Positions 14,879-22,661 of a stretch of DNA of 23,225 bases are shown one piece after another. A program made the translations under genes and the position numbers. The stretch is from an uncultured Burkholderiaceae bacterium (GTDB lineage: Bacteria > Pseudomonadota > Gammaproteobacteria > Burkholderiales > Burkholderiaceae_C), in assembly GCA_938022295.1 (NCBI GenBank), contig CALIDR010000146.1, positions 1 through 23,225 of the forward strand. The letters run 5' to 3'. The notes under the pieces were generated by a model. That model did not search any database and was not told the origin of the DNA. It saw nothing but the letters and a program-made list of their open reading frames with translations. Position 1 is the first letter of the stretch; each line of letters begins with the position of its first letter.

Positions 14879-15943
14879 ATGCCCCTCGTCTCGATGCGCC
14901 AGCTGCTCGACCACGCCGCCGAAAACGGCTACGGCATCCCCGCCTTCAACGTCAACAACCTCGAGCAGGTGCAGGCGGTGATGACGGCCGCCGCCGAGGT
15001 CGGCGCGCCGGTCATCCTGCAGGCCAGCGCCGGTGCGCGCAAGTACGCCGGGGAGTCGTTCATCAAGCACCTGATCCAGGCCGCGACCGAAGCCTGGCCG
15101 CAGGTGCCGCTGGTGATGCACCAGGACCACGGCCAGAGCCCCGCGGTGTGCCGCGGCGCGATCGACCTGGGCTTCAGCTCGGTGATGATGGACGGTTCGC
15201 TCGAAGCCGACGGCAAGACGGTCGCGAGCTACGACTACAACGTCGACGTGACGAGGCAGGTCGTCGAGATGGCGCACAAGCTCGGCATCACCGTCGAGGG
15301 CGAGCTCGGCTGCCTCGGCTCGCTCGAGACGATGAAGGGCGACAAGGAGGACGGCCACGGCGCCGAGGGCACGATGACGCGCGAGCAGCTGCTCACCGAC
15401 CCCGAGCAGGCGGCCGACTTCGTCAAGAAGACGCAGCTCGACGCGCTGGCGATCGCGATCGGCACCAGCCACGGTGCCTACAAGTTCAGCCGCAAGCCCA
15501 CCGGCGACATCCTGGCGATCGACCGCATCAAGGAGATCCACCGCCGCATCCCGAACACGCACCTCGTGATGCACGGCTCCTCCAGCGTGCCGCAGGATCT
15601 GCTCGAGCAGATCCGCCAGTACGGCGGCAAGATGAAGGAGACCTACGGCGTGCCGGTCAGCGAGATCCAGGAGGCGATCAAGTACGGCGTGCGCAAGATC
15701 AACATCGACACCGACATCCGGCTGGCGATGACCGGCGCGGTGCGCAAGTTCCTCGCCGAGAACCCCGACAAGTTCGACATGCGCGAGTGGATGAAGCCCG
15801 CGCGCGAGGCCGCCTACCGCATCTGCAAGCAGCGCTATCTCGAGTTCGGCTGCGAAGGCCAGGCGCCGAAGATCAAGCCGCTGCCGCTCGAGCAGATGGC
15901 GCAGCGCTACGCCAGGGGCGAGCTCGCGCAGACGGTGGTCTGA
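14879..15943 (+). CDS. fba: Class II fructose-1,6-bisphosphate aldolase
   Basis: A 354-residue zinc-dependent aldolase that interconverts fructose 1,6-bisphosphate with glyceraldehyde 3-phosphate and dihydroxyacetone phosphate, in glycolysis, gluconeogenesis and (in autotrophs) the Calvin cycle. The motif MHQDHGQ gives catalytic Asp83 and zinc ligand His84. The other zinc ligands are His198 in GTSHGAYKF and His232 in MHGSSS. The C-terminal NIDTDIRLAMTGAVRKFL stretch binds the substrate phosphate. The sequence is of the CbbA-like class II type common in betaproteobacteria. The start is ATG 14879 with AGGAG six bases upstream. Together with ppsA it makes this a carbon-metabolism block. Confidence 0.97.
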   Translation: MPLVSMRQLLDHAAENGYGIPAFNVNNLEQVQAVMTAAAEVGAPVILQASAGARKYAGESFIKHLIQAATEAWPQVPLVMHQDHGQSPAVCRGAIDLGFSSVMMDGSLEADGKTVASYDYNVDVTRQVVEMAHKLGITVEGELGCLGSLETMKGDKEDGHGAEGTMTREQLLTDPEQAADFVKKTQLDALAIAIGTSHGAYKFSRKPTGDILAIDRIKEIHRRIPNTHLVMHGSSSVPQDLLEQIRQYGGKMKETYGVPVSEIQEAIKYGVRKINIDTDIRLAMTGAVRKFLAENPDKFDMREWMKPAREAAYRICKQRYLEFGCEGQAPKIKPLPLEQMAQRYARGELAQTVV

Positions 15944-16010
15944 CGTCCGCGGTGACACGCGAACACCGGGCCGCCGCGCGCGCCGCGACCCGACGCCGGC
16001 GAGGGGCTCG

Positions 16011-17882
16011 GTGAGCGACGATCGCCGAAGCGCACCGGACGACGAGTTCTCGCAGTCGCTCGATGCGCTGATCCGCACGAGCGCGAACGAGCTCGTCCGC
16101 GACGCCGACCCGCAGGCCTACCTCGACTGGATCGCGCGCCACGGCGCGTCGATCGGCCCCGGCGTGCTGCCGCCGCCGATGCGCGGCGAGGCCCACGCGG
16201 TCGACGCGTCGCGGCTGATGCGCCTGATCGGCCACATGATCTATGCGGCGACGCCGCTGCCGCAGCACCGGTTCCAGCCCCGCCGCCTGCCGCTGCCGGG
16301 CCGCAACGACCCGTGCCTGTGCGGCTCGCTGCGCAAGTTCAAGCAGTGCTGCGAGCCGATGATGGCGGCGCTGCCGAGGCTGTCCGGGGCGATGACGATG
16401 CCCGCCGTGCTCGACGCGATGGGCAAGAAGGCGTGGCGCGAGCTGCCGGCCTCGCGCATCGCGCCGCGGCTGGTCGACGAGGCTGCCGCGATGCTGCGCC
16501 ACGAGCAGCGGCTGGCCGACGCCGTCGCGCTGCTCGAGCCGTGGGCCGCGCAGCCGGGGCGCTACCCGGACGACTGGGCCGACCTGCTCGACCTGCTCGG
16601 CGACCTGTACGCCGACCTCGGCAAGCCGCGCAAGCGCAAGGCGCTCGCGCAGGCGATGATCGAGCGCGGCGGGCCGCTGGTGCAGGCCAAGGGCTGGCAG
16701 CGCCTGGCGCTGATGGCCGCCGACGCCGGCAAGCCCGACGAGGCGCGCGCCGCGTTCACGAACGCGCAGCGCCTCGCGCCCGACGACCCGGCGCTGGCGC
16801 TGCTCGACGTCACGATGCTGCTGGGCCTCGGCGAGGCGGCGCAGGCGCGCGCGCGGGCGCAGTTCCACGTCCGCCGCCTCGAGCGGATGAACGCCGACGG
16901 CCGCCACGACGACCTGATCGCCGCGCTGCAGCGCCTCGGCGAACAGGGCTTCGCCTACTTCGAGCACGCGACGCTCGCGCACGACCCGCAGCTCGGCCGG
17001 CTCGACGCGTGGCTGGCCGCGCTGCCGCCGCCGCAGCTGCGGCTGGACCTGCGCGACGCCGGCGCCGACGACCTCGGCGAACTGCGCCCGGCCAAGGCGC
17101 TCGACCGCGCGCTCGAGCGCTGGCACGCCGTGTTCGACGCCGGCGCGCCGACGCTGGTCGCGCTGCACGCCGACGACGGCGACGCATGGCGTGGCTTCGG
17201 CCAGTGGATGGCGCTGCTCGAGGCCGAGCCGTCGCTCGGCGACAGCTTCGAAGTCATCGACGGGCTGCTGCTCGCGCTCGAGGCGCACCCGAGCCCCGCG
17301 GCGGCCGCCGTGTCTCGGCGTCTGCTCGACCGGGGCCTCGCACTGTGGGCGCAGCTGCGCGAACGCTTCCCGCACGCACGCTGCGAGTGGGGCGTGTGGT
17401 CGAACCGGCCGGCGCTGCGCGTGCTCGCGCAGCACGTCGTCGCCGACGACACGCCCACCGCCGAGCGCAGCTTCGACGTGCTGCGCCACCTCATCGAGGT
17501 GCTGAACCCGAACGACAACCACGGCTTTCGCACGCGCCTGGCCGCCGTGCTGCTGCGCCGCGGCCTGCACGCCGACGCGCTCGCGCTCGCCGAGCGCTAC
17601 CCCGACGACAGCGACGAGATGGCGCTCGCGCACGTGCTCGCGCTGTGGCACCTCGGGCGGCGTGGCGAGGCCACGTCGCTGCTGGCCGAGACGCTGCGCG
17701 CGAGCCGCCACCTCGCGAAGGTGCTGCGCTCGACCGTGAAGCCGAAGCCGCGCGAGAGCGCGTACGTCACGCTCGGCTCGCTGCAGGAGGCGCAGCTCGC
17801 GTACCGCGACCAGTTCGACCTCTGGCAGGAGCCCGCGCTGCGCGAGCTGGTCGAGGGCGTGGTCCGTAGAATCGGTCGATGA
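16011..17882 (+). CDS. SEC-C motif and TPR-like repeat protein
   Basis: A 623-residue protein starting at GTG 16011, with GAGGGG just upstream. Near the N-terminus is a complete SEC-C zinc-binding motif, PGRNDPCLCGSLRKFKQCC, with Cys102, Cys104, Cys113 and Cys114 (the usual CxC...CC arrangement, as at the SecA C-terminus). The remainder is helical and alanine/leucine/arginine-rich. It contains TPR-like units (for example KPDEARAAFTNAQRLAPDDPALALLDV near 240-270 and ADALALAERYPDDSDEMALAHVLALWHLGRRGEATSLL split over 520-565). There is no signal peptide or membrane segment. SEC-C modules bind SecB or ribosomes in other proteins, so a role in proteostasis or ribosome contact is possible but unproven. 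The last codons overlap the likely purC promoter. Confidence 0.82.
   Translation: MSDDRRSAPDDEFSQSLDALIRTSANELVRDADPQAYLDWIARHGASIGPGVLPPPMRGEAHAVDASRLMRLIGHMIYAATPLPQHRFQPRRLPLPGRNDPCLCGSLRKFKQCCEPMMAALPRLSGAMTMPAVLDAMGKKAWRELPASRIAPRLVDEAAAMLRHEQRLADAVALLEPWAAQPGRYPDDWADLLDLLGDLYADLGKPRKRKALAQAMIERGGPLVQAKGWQRLALMAADAGKPDEARAAFTNAQRLAPDDPALALLDVTMLLGLGEAAQARARAQFHVRRLERMNADGRHDDLIAALQRLGEQGFAYFEHATLAHDPQLGRLDAWLAALPPPQLRLDLRDAGADDLGELRPAKALDRALERWHAVFDAGAPTLVALHADDGDAWRGFGQWMALLEAEPSLGDSFEVIDGLLLALEAHPSPAAAAVSRRLLDRGLALWAQLRERFPHARCEWGVWSNRPALRVLAQHVVADDTPTAERSFDVLRHLIEVLNPNDNHGFRTRLAAVLLRRGLHADALALAERYPDDSDEMALAHVLALWHLGRRGEATSLLAETLRASRHLAKVLRSTVKPKPRESAYVTLGSLQEAQLAYRDQFDLWQEPALRELVEGVVRRIGR
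17867..17872 (+). promoter_or_regulatory. Candidate purC -10 box inside the preceding gene
   Basis: TAGAAT (five of six to consensus) followed by CGGT lies in the last codons of the SEC-C/TPR gene, 20 bases before the purC ATG. If it is used, the 5' leader is very short. The -35 region is poor. Confidence 0.35.
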
Positions 17883-17892
17883 GGTCGTCCCG

Positions 17893-18810
17893 ATGACGAG
17901 CGCGCTGTTCGAATCGCACCTGCACTCGCTGCCGCTGGTCGCGCGCGGCAAGGTGCGCGACAACTACGCGGTCGGCACCGACCGGCTGCTGATGGTCGCC
18001 ACCGACCGCCTGAGCGCGTTCGACGTCGTGATGGGCGAGCCGATCCCCGGCAAGGGCGAACTGCTCACGCGCATGGCGCTGTTCTGGTTCGAGCGCCTCG
18101 CGCACGTCGTGCCGAACCACCTGACCGGCGACGACCCGACGGGCGTCGTCGCGCCCGACGAGGTCGAGCAGGTGCGCGGCCGCTCGATGCTCGTCAAGCG
18201 CCTGAAGCCGCTGCCGGTCGAGGCGGTGGTGCGCGGCCACCTGGCCGGCTCGGGCTGGAAGGAGTACCGCGAATCGGGCACGGTGTGCGGCGTCGCGCTG
18301 CCACCGGGGCTGCGCAACGCCGAGCAGCTGCCGCGGCCGATCTTCACGCCAGCGACCAAGGCCGAGGCCGGCGCGCACGACGAGAACATCACGTTCGCGC
18401 AGGCCGCCGGCATCGTCGGTGCCGAGCTCGCCGCGCGCGTGCGCGACGTCTCGATCGCGCTGTACACCGAGGCGGCGGCGTACGCCCGCGAGCGCGGCAT
18501 CATCATCGCCGACACGAAGTTCGAGTTCGGCCTCGACGCGCACGGCACGCTGACGCTGATGGACGAGATCCTGACGCCCGACTCGTCGCGCTACTGGCCG
18601 GTCGAGCGCTACGCGGCGGCATTCGAGACCGGCGCCAATCCGCCGAGCTTCGACAAGCAGTTCGTGCGCGACTGGCTCGAGGCGGTGCGCATCGACGGCC
18701 GGCCGTGGAACAAGAAGGCTCCCGCGCCGCCGCTGCCGCCGGAGGTGATCGCCGCGACGGCGGCCAAGTATCGCGAGGCGCTGGACCGCCTGCTCGCGCC
18801 GGGGGGCTGA
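17893..18810 (+). CDS. purC: SAICAR synthase (phosphoribosylaminoimidazole-succinocarboxamide synthase)
   Basis: A 305-residue ATP-dependent ligase that joins CAIR and aspartate to give SAICAR in de novo purine synthesis. Hallmarks are ARGKVRDNYAVG (residues 17-28, the nucleotide-binding start), DRLSAFDVVM, the segment RGHLAGSGWKEY, FTPATKAE...HDENITF, and IIADTKFEFGLD near the C-terminal part. The length fits the yeast/Gram-negative long form of about 300 residues. The start is ATG 17893 with GAGG eight bases before it. It is followed after four bases by a TPR protein gene and further on by purE and purK, which act one and two steps earlier in the same pathway. Confidence 0.97.
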   Translation: MTSALFESHLHSLPLVARGKVRDNYAVGTDRLLMVATDRLSAFDVVMGEPIPGKGELLTRMALFWFERLAHVVPNHLTGDDPTGVVAPDEVEQVRGRSMLVKRLKPLPVEAVVRGHLAGSGWKEYRESGTVCGVALPPGLRNAEQLPRPIFTPATKAEAGAHDENITFAQAAGIVGAELAARVRDVSIALYTEAAAYARERGIIIADTKFEFGLDAHGTLTLMDEILTPDSSRYWPVERYAAAFETGANPPSFDKQFVRDWLEAVRIDGRPWNKKAPAPPLPPEVIAATAAKYREALDRLLAPGG

Positions 18811-18814
18811 GCCG

Positions 18815-19936
18815 ATGGTCTCGCGCCTGCTGGTGCGCCTGGACGTCGCGATCGCGAAGACGCGCGACCCGGTCGACAACGCATGCCTGCGCGCCGAGCG
18901 GGCGGGCGTGCTGGCGCGCCAGGGGCGCCTCGACGACGCGCGGCGCGCGATCGCCGACGTGCAGGCGCGCTTCGCGCTGCGGCCGCACCCCGCGGTCAGC
19001 GCCTGGCTCTCGCTCGCCGAGGGCCTGTGCGACCACTTCGGCAGCGTCGCGCCCACCGCGCGCGACCGCGTGCAGCGCGCCCACGCGCTCAGCCGCGCGG
19101 CCGAGCTGGCGCCGCTGCACGCGCTGGCGGCGGCGTGGCTCGCGCACATGGACTTCGTGCGCCACGAGATGACGCAGATGGCGCAGCACCTCGCCGAGGC
19201 GCTGCGCACCGCGGCCCCGGACCACCACGCGGCGCGGTCGCGCGCGTGCATGGTCGCCGCCTACGCCTACCACTTCGCCGGCCGCGCCGAGCAGGCGCGC
19301 CCCTGGTACGACCGCGCGCGCCAGCACGCGCTGGCCGACGGCGACGAGGCCGCGCTCGGCGCGCTGATGCACAACCGGGCGTCGATGCAGGCGGCGGCGC
19401 TGCGCGTGACGGCGGCCTTCGGCGAGGGCGACGGCGGCGCGGGCGACGCCGCCCGGCACGCGCTGGCACGCGAGGCGCTGATGGGCGTCGACTCGACGGC
19501 CACCTACGAGCACGCCGCCGGCTGCGCCTCGCTGGCCTACCTGCCGCCGGTGCTGCGCGCGCAGCTGCTGGTGTGCGAAGGACAGCCGGCACCGGCACTC
19601 GATCTCCTGCGACAGTGGTTCGACCGCGCCGCGGCCGAGGGCCCGCCGTGCTTCCGCCCGCTGATGCTCGCCGACATGGCCTGGTGCGAGCAGCAGCTCG
19701 GCCACGGCGACGAGGCGCGCCGGCACGCCGACGCCGCTCTCGCGTGCGTCGACGCGAGCCAGTGCGAGACCGACGACCGCGCCGTCGTCAACGCCCGGCT
19801 GGCGCTGGTGCTCGACGCGCTCGGCGACCCGGCGGCGGCGACGCTGCGCGAGCGCGCGCGGCGCGACCTCGGCGTGCACCGCGCCGAGCAGGCGCGGCTG
19901 GCGGCGCTGCTGGACGACGCGCTCGCCGGGCTGTGA
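18815..19936 (+). CDS. TPR-like helical repeat protein of unknown function
   Basis: A 373-residue soluble protein starting four bases after the purC stop, so probably co-transcribed with it. The composition is alanine-, arginine- and leucine-rich, with tandem helical pairs of TPR type: RAERAGVLARQGRLDDARRA (27-46), AAYAYHFAGRAEQARPWYDRA (near 150-170), LVCEGQPAPALDLLRQWFDRA and MAWCEQQLGHGDEARRHADAA later on. There is no signal peptide, membrane helix or catalytic motif. It probably acts as a protein-interaction scaffold. I do not recognise the specific family. It ends eight bases from the convergent cnoX gene, with no room for a normal terminator between them. Confidence 0.8.
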   Translation: MVSRLLVRLDVAIAKTRDPVDNACLRAERAGVLARQGRLDDARRAIADVQARFALRPHPAVSAWLSLAEGLCDHFGSVAPTARDRVQRAHALSRAAELAPLHALAAAWLAHMDFVRHEMTQMAQHLAEALRTAAPDHHAARSRACMVAAYAYHFAGRAEQARPWYDRARQHALADGDEAALGALMHNRASMQAAALRVTAAFGEGDGGAGDAARHALAREALMGVDSTATYEHAAGCASLAYLPPVLRAQLLVCEGQPAPALDLLRQWFDRAAAEGPPCFRPLMLADMAWCEQQLGHGDEARRHADAALACVDASQCETDDRAVVNARLALVLDALGDPAAATLRERARRDLGVHRAEQARLAALLDDALAGL

Positions 19937-19944
19937 CGCTGGCG

Positions 19945-20886
19945 TCAGAACAGCGCCATGCTCAGCTTGCGGCGGTACTGGTCGACGACCGGGTCGACCG
20001 GCGCGGGGGCGGCCTTGCCGGTGACCTCGAGCGTGCCCTTGGCCTCGGCGCTGCCCGCCTTGGCCAGCGGCTTGCTCATCAGCTCGAGGATCGCGACGTA
20101 GGTCTTGCGCGCGGCATCGTCGTTCCACGCCTTGTCGCGCATGATGATCTCGAGCAGCTCGTCCATCGCCTGCGTGAAGCGGCCGGCGGCGAAGTGCAGC
20201 TGCGCGAGCTCGAAGCGCGCCGCGAAGTCGCGCCGGTTCGCGGCGATCGCGGCGGCCAGCGCCTCGGGGCTGCGCGCGCGCGGCGCCGCCTCGCAGGCGG
20301 CAAGCCAGCGGCCCACGGCGTCGAGGCGGGCGTCGGTGGCGGTCTTGCCCGCCACCGGGTCGAACGCCGCGCGGGCCTTGGCGACCTCACCGCGCTCGAG
20401 CAGCAGCTTGAGGTAGTCGTAGCGCGCGGCGTCGTTGGCGGGGTCGATCGCCACCGCCTGCTGCAGCCGCGCCAGCGCGGCGTCGGCGTCGCCCTCGGCG
20501 GCGAGCTGCTCGGCGGCCTCGGTCTCGGCCTCGGCCTCCATCGCCTCGGCGGTGGGCACGTGGCGGTCGAGGAAGGCGCGCACCTGCGCCTCCGGCAGCG
20601 CGCCGACGAAGCCGTCCACCGGCTGGCCCTTGTCGAACAGCACGCAGAACGGGATCGAGCGCACGCCGAACGCCTGGCTGAGCTGGCCGGCGATCTCGGG
20701 CTGCTCGTCGCTGTTGAGCTTGGCGAGCTTGAAGCGCCCGGCGTAGGCCACCTCGAGCTTCTCGAGGATCGGCCCGAGCGTGCGGCAGGGCCCGCACCAC
20801 GGCGCCCAGATGTCCAGCAGCACGGGCTGGCGCATCGAGTCCTGGATCAGGTCGGCTTCGAAGTTCTTCAGGGTGATGTCGATCAT
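19945..20886 (-). CDS. cnoX: Thioredoxin-TPR co-chaperone (CnoX/YbbN type)
   Basis: A 313-residue protein with an N-terminal thioredoxin domain (1 to about 112) and a C-terminal TPR domain (about 115-290). The active site is W30-C31-G32-P33-C34 with cis-proline Pro79 (RSIPF). The TPR part includes EQLAAEGDADAALARLQQAV, then a second repeat with FELAQLHFAAGRFTQAMDELL. Such proteins hold unfolding proteins and pass them to GroEL or DnaK under oxidative stress. E. coli CnoX lacks the WCGPC dithiol, whereas this one has the full motif and may also be a redox enzyme, as reported for alphaproteobacterial YbbN. ATG 20886 is divergent from purE, with 79 bases between the starts. Confidence 0.9.
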   Translation of the reverse strand: MIDITLKNFEADLIQDSMRQPVLLDIWAPWCGPCRTLGPILEKLEVAYAGRFKLAKLNSDEQPEIAGQLSQAFGVRSIPFCVLFDKGQPVDGFVGALPEAQVRAFLDRHVPTAEAMEAEAETEAAEQLAAEGDADAALARLQQAVAIDPANDAARYDYLKLLLERGEVAKARAAFDPVAGKTATDARLDAVGRWLAACEAAPRARSPEALAAAIAANRRDFAARFELAQLHFAAGRFTQAMDELLEIIMRDKAWNDDAARKTYVAILELMSKPLAKAGSAEAKGTLEVTGKAAPAPVDPVVDQYRRKLSMALF

Positions 20887-20929
20887 GGCCGGGTCCGGCG
20901 GCGGCGCCGTCGCGGTGGGGCGCGCCGCC

Positions 20930-20935
20930 TACAAT
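20930..20935 (+). promoter_or_regulatory. Candidate purE -10 box
   Basis: TACAAT matches TATAAT at five of six positions and lies 30 bases before the purE GTG, in the short gap to the divergent cnoX gene. No convincing -35 box is seen, and no PurR-type palindrome. Confidence 0.5.
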
Positions 20936-20965
20936 GCGACGTTTCCCCGGATTGTGGAGCATCCC

Positions 20966-21478
20966 GTGAGCGAGGCGGTCGCCGGCGCGCCGCTGGTCGG
21001 CGTCGTGATGGGCTCGAAGAGCGACTGGACGACGATGGAAGCGGCGGCCGCGGTGCTCGCCGAGTTCGGCGTGCCGCACGAGGTGCGCGTCGTCTCGGCG
21101 CACCGCATGCCCGACGAGATGTTCGCCTACGCCGAGGCCGCCGCCGGCCGCGGCCTGCGCGCGATCGTCGCCGGCGCGGGCGGCGCGGCGCACCTGCCCG
21201 GCATGCTCGCGGCCAAGACGACGGTGCCGGTGCTCGGCGTGCCGGTGGCCAGCCGCCACCTGCAGGGGCTCGATTCGCTGTATTCGATCGTCCAGATGCC
21301 CCGCGGCGTGCCGGTGGCCACGTTCGCGATCGGCGAGGCCGGCGCGGCCAACGCGGCGCTGTTCGCGGTGGCGATGCTGGCCAGCGGCGACGCCGCGCTG
21401 CGCGCCAGGCTCGACGCGTTCCGCGCCCGCCAGAGCGACGCTGCGCGCGCGATGACGGCGCAGCTGGCGCGGCCGTGA
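20966..21478 (+). CDS. purE: N5-carboxyaminoimidazole ribonucleotide mutase
   Basis: A class I PurE of 170 residues that converts N5-CAIR into CAIR in purine synthesis. The start is GTG 20966, preceded by GGAG at 20956-20959. In-frame codons further upstream would extend the protein through the promoter into the divergent cnoX gene. Motifs are VMGSKSDW (residues 14-21), SAHRMP with the catalytic histidine His46, and GAGGAAHLPGM followed by PVLGVPV. The stop overlaps the purK start (GTGA), so PurK and PurE, whose product and substrate is the unstable N5-CAIR, are translated together. Confidence 0.97.
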   Translation: MSEAVAGAPLVGVVMGSKSDWTTMEAAAAVLAEFGVPHEVRVVSAHRMPDEMFAYAEAAAGRGLRAIVAGAGGAAHLPGMLAAKTTVPVLGVPVASRHLQGLDSLYSIVQMPRGVPVATFAIGEAGAANAALFAVAMLASGDAALRARLDAFRARQSDAARAMTAQLARP

Positions 21479-22659
21479 AGCGCCCGATCCTGCCCGGCAG
21501 CACCGGCCCCGACGGCCGGCCGGCCACGCTCGGCGTGATGGGCGGCGGCCAGCTCGGCCGCATGTTCGTCCAGGCGGCGCAGGCGATGGGCTACTTCACC
21601 GCCGTGCTCGACGCCGACCCGACGAGCCCGGCCGGGCTGATCGCGCACTACCACATCGACACCGGCTACCTCGACGAGCAGGGCCTGGCGCAGCTGATGC
21701 AGCGCTGCGCCGCGATCACGACCGAGTTCGAGAACGTGCCCGCGCCGGCGCTGCGCACGCTCGGCGCGCACCGGCCGGTGGCCCCCGACGCCGACGCCGT
21801 CGCGGTGTGCCAGCACCGCGCCGCCGAGAAGGCGCAGTTCCGCCGCGCCGGCATCCCCTGCGCGCCTCACGCGGCAATCGAGACCGACGCCGACCTCGCC
21901 GCCGCCGACCCGGCGCTGCTGCCCGGCATCCTGAAGACGGCCACGCTCGGCTACGACGGCAAGGGGCAGGTGGCGGTCGAGTCGCCGGCCGCGCTCGCCG
22001 AGGCCTGGGCCGCGCTCGGCCGCGTGCCGTGCGTGCTCGAGCGGCGGCTGCCGCTCGCCGCCGAGATCAGCGTCGTCGTCGCGCGCGACGCCGGCGGCAC
22101 CGTCGTCCACTTCCCGGTGCAGCGCAACCTGCACCGCGCCGGCATCCTCGCCGTCACCGAGGTGCCGGCGCGCGGCATCGACGAGGCCACGCAGCAGCGC
22201 GCGCTGCAGGCCGCGCGCGCAGTGGCCGAGTCGATGGCCTACGTCGGCGTGCTGTGCGTCGAGTTCTTCGTCCTCGACGACGGGTCGCTGGTCGCCAACG
22301 AGATGGCGCCGCGCCCGCACAACTCCGGCCACTACACGATCGACGCCTGCGACCTGTCGCAGTTCGACCTCCAGGTGCGCACCACCGCCGGCCTGCCGCT
22401 CGTCGCGCCGCGGCTGCACTCGCCGGCGGTGATGCTCAACCTGCTCGGCGACCTGTGGTTCGACGCCGCCGGCGCTGAGCGCACGCCGCCGTGGCCGCGC
22501 GTGCTGGCGCTGCCGGGCGTGCACCTGCACCTGTACGGCAAGGCGTCGCCGCGGCGCGGGCGCAAGATGGGCCACCTGACGGTGACCGCGCCCGAGGCCG
22601 GGCAGGCGCGCGCCGTCGCGCTCGAAGCCGCCGCGCTGCTCGGCCTGCCGCCGTTCTGA
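21475..22659 (+). CDS. purK: N5-carboxyaminoimidazole ribonucleotide synthase
   Basis: A 394-residue ATP-grasp enzyme that makes N5-CAIR from AIR, bicarbonate and ATP. GTG 21475 overlaps the purE stop. The N-terminal fold begins with the glycine-rich motif LGVMGGGQLGRM (19-30). The ATP-grasp body shows TTEFENVP, KTATLGYDGKGQ, the conserved FPVQRNLHRAGIL stretch, CVEFFVLDDG and the metal/substrate segment NEMAPRPHNSGHYTID. The C-terminal region ends LYGKASPRRGRKMGHLTV. All expected segments are present and the length is near the family's usual 355-400. The threonylcarbamoyl-AMP synthase gene begins three bases after its stop region. Confidence 0.97.
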   Translation: MKRPILPGSTGPDGRPATLGVMGGGQLGRMFVQAAQAMGYFTAVLDADPTSPAGLIAHYHIDTGYLDEQGLAQLMQRCAAITTEFENVPAPALRTLGAHRPVAPDADAVAVCQHRAAEKAQFRRAGIPCAPHAAIETDADLAAADPALLPGILKTATLGYDGKGQVAVESPAALAEAWAALGRVPCVLERRLPLAAEISVVVARDAGGTVVHFPVQRNLHRAGILAVTEVPARGIDEATQQRALQAARAVAESMAYVGVLCVEFFVLDDGSLVANEMAPRPHNSGHYTIDACDLSQFDLQVRTTAGLPLVAPRLHSPAVMLNLLGDLWFDAAGAERTPPWPRVLALPGVHLHLYGKASPRRGRKMGHLTVTAPEAGQARAVALEAAALLGLPPF

Positions 22660-22661
22660 CG

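Noticed and set aside
20780..20965. Upstream extension of purE from an ATG at 20780
   Set aside because: It would run through the TACAAT box and the start of the divergent cnoX gene; GTG 20966 with GGAG gives the normal PurE length.
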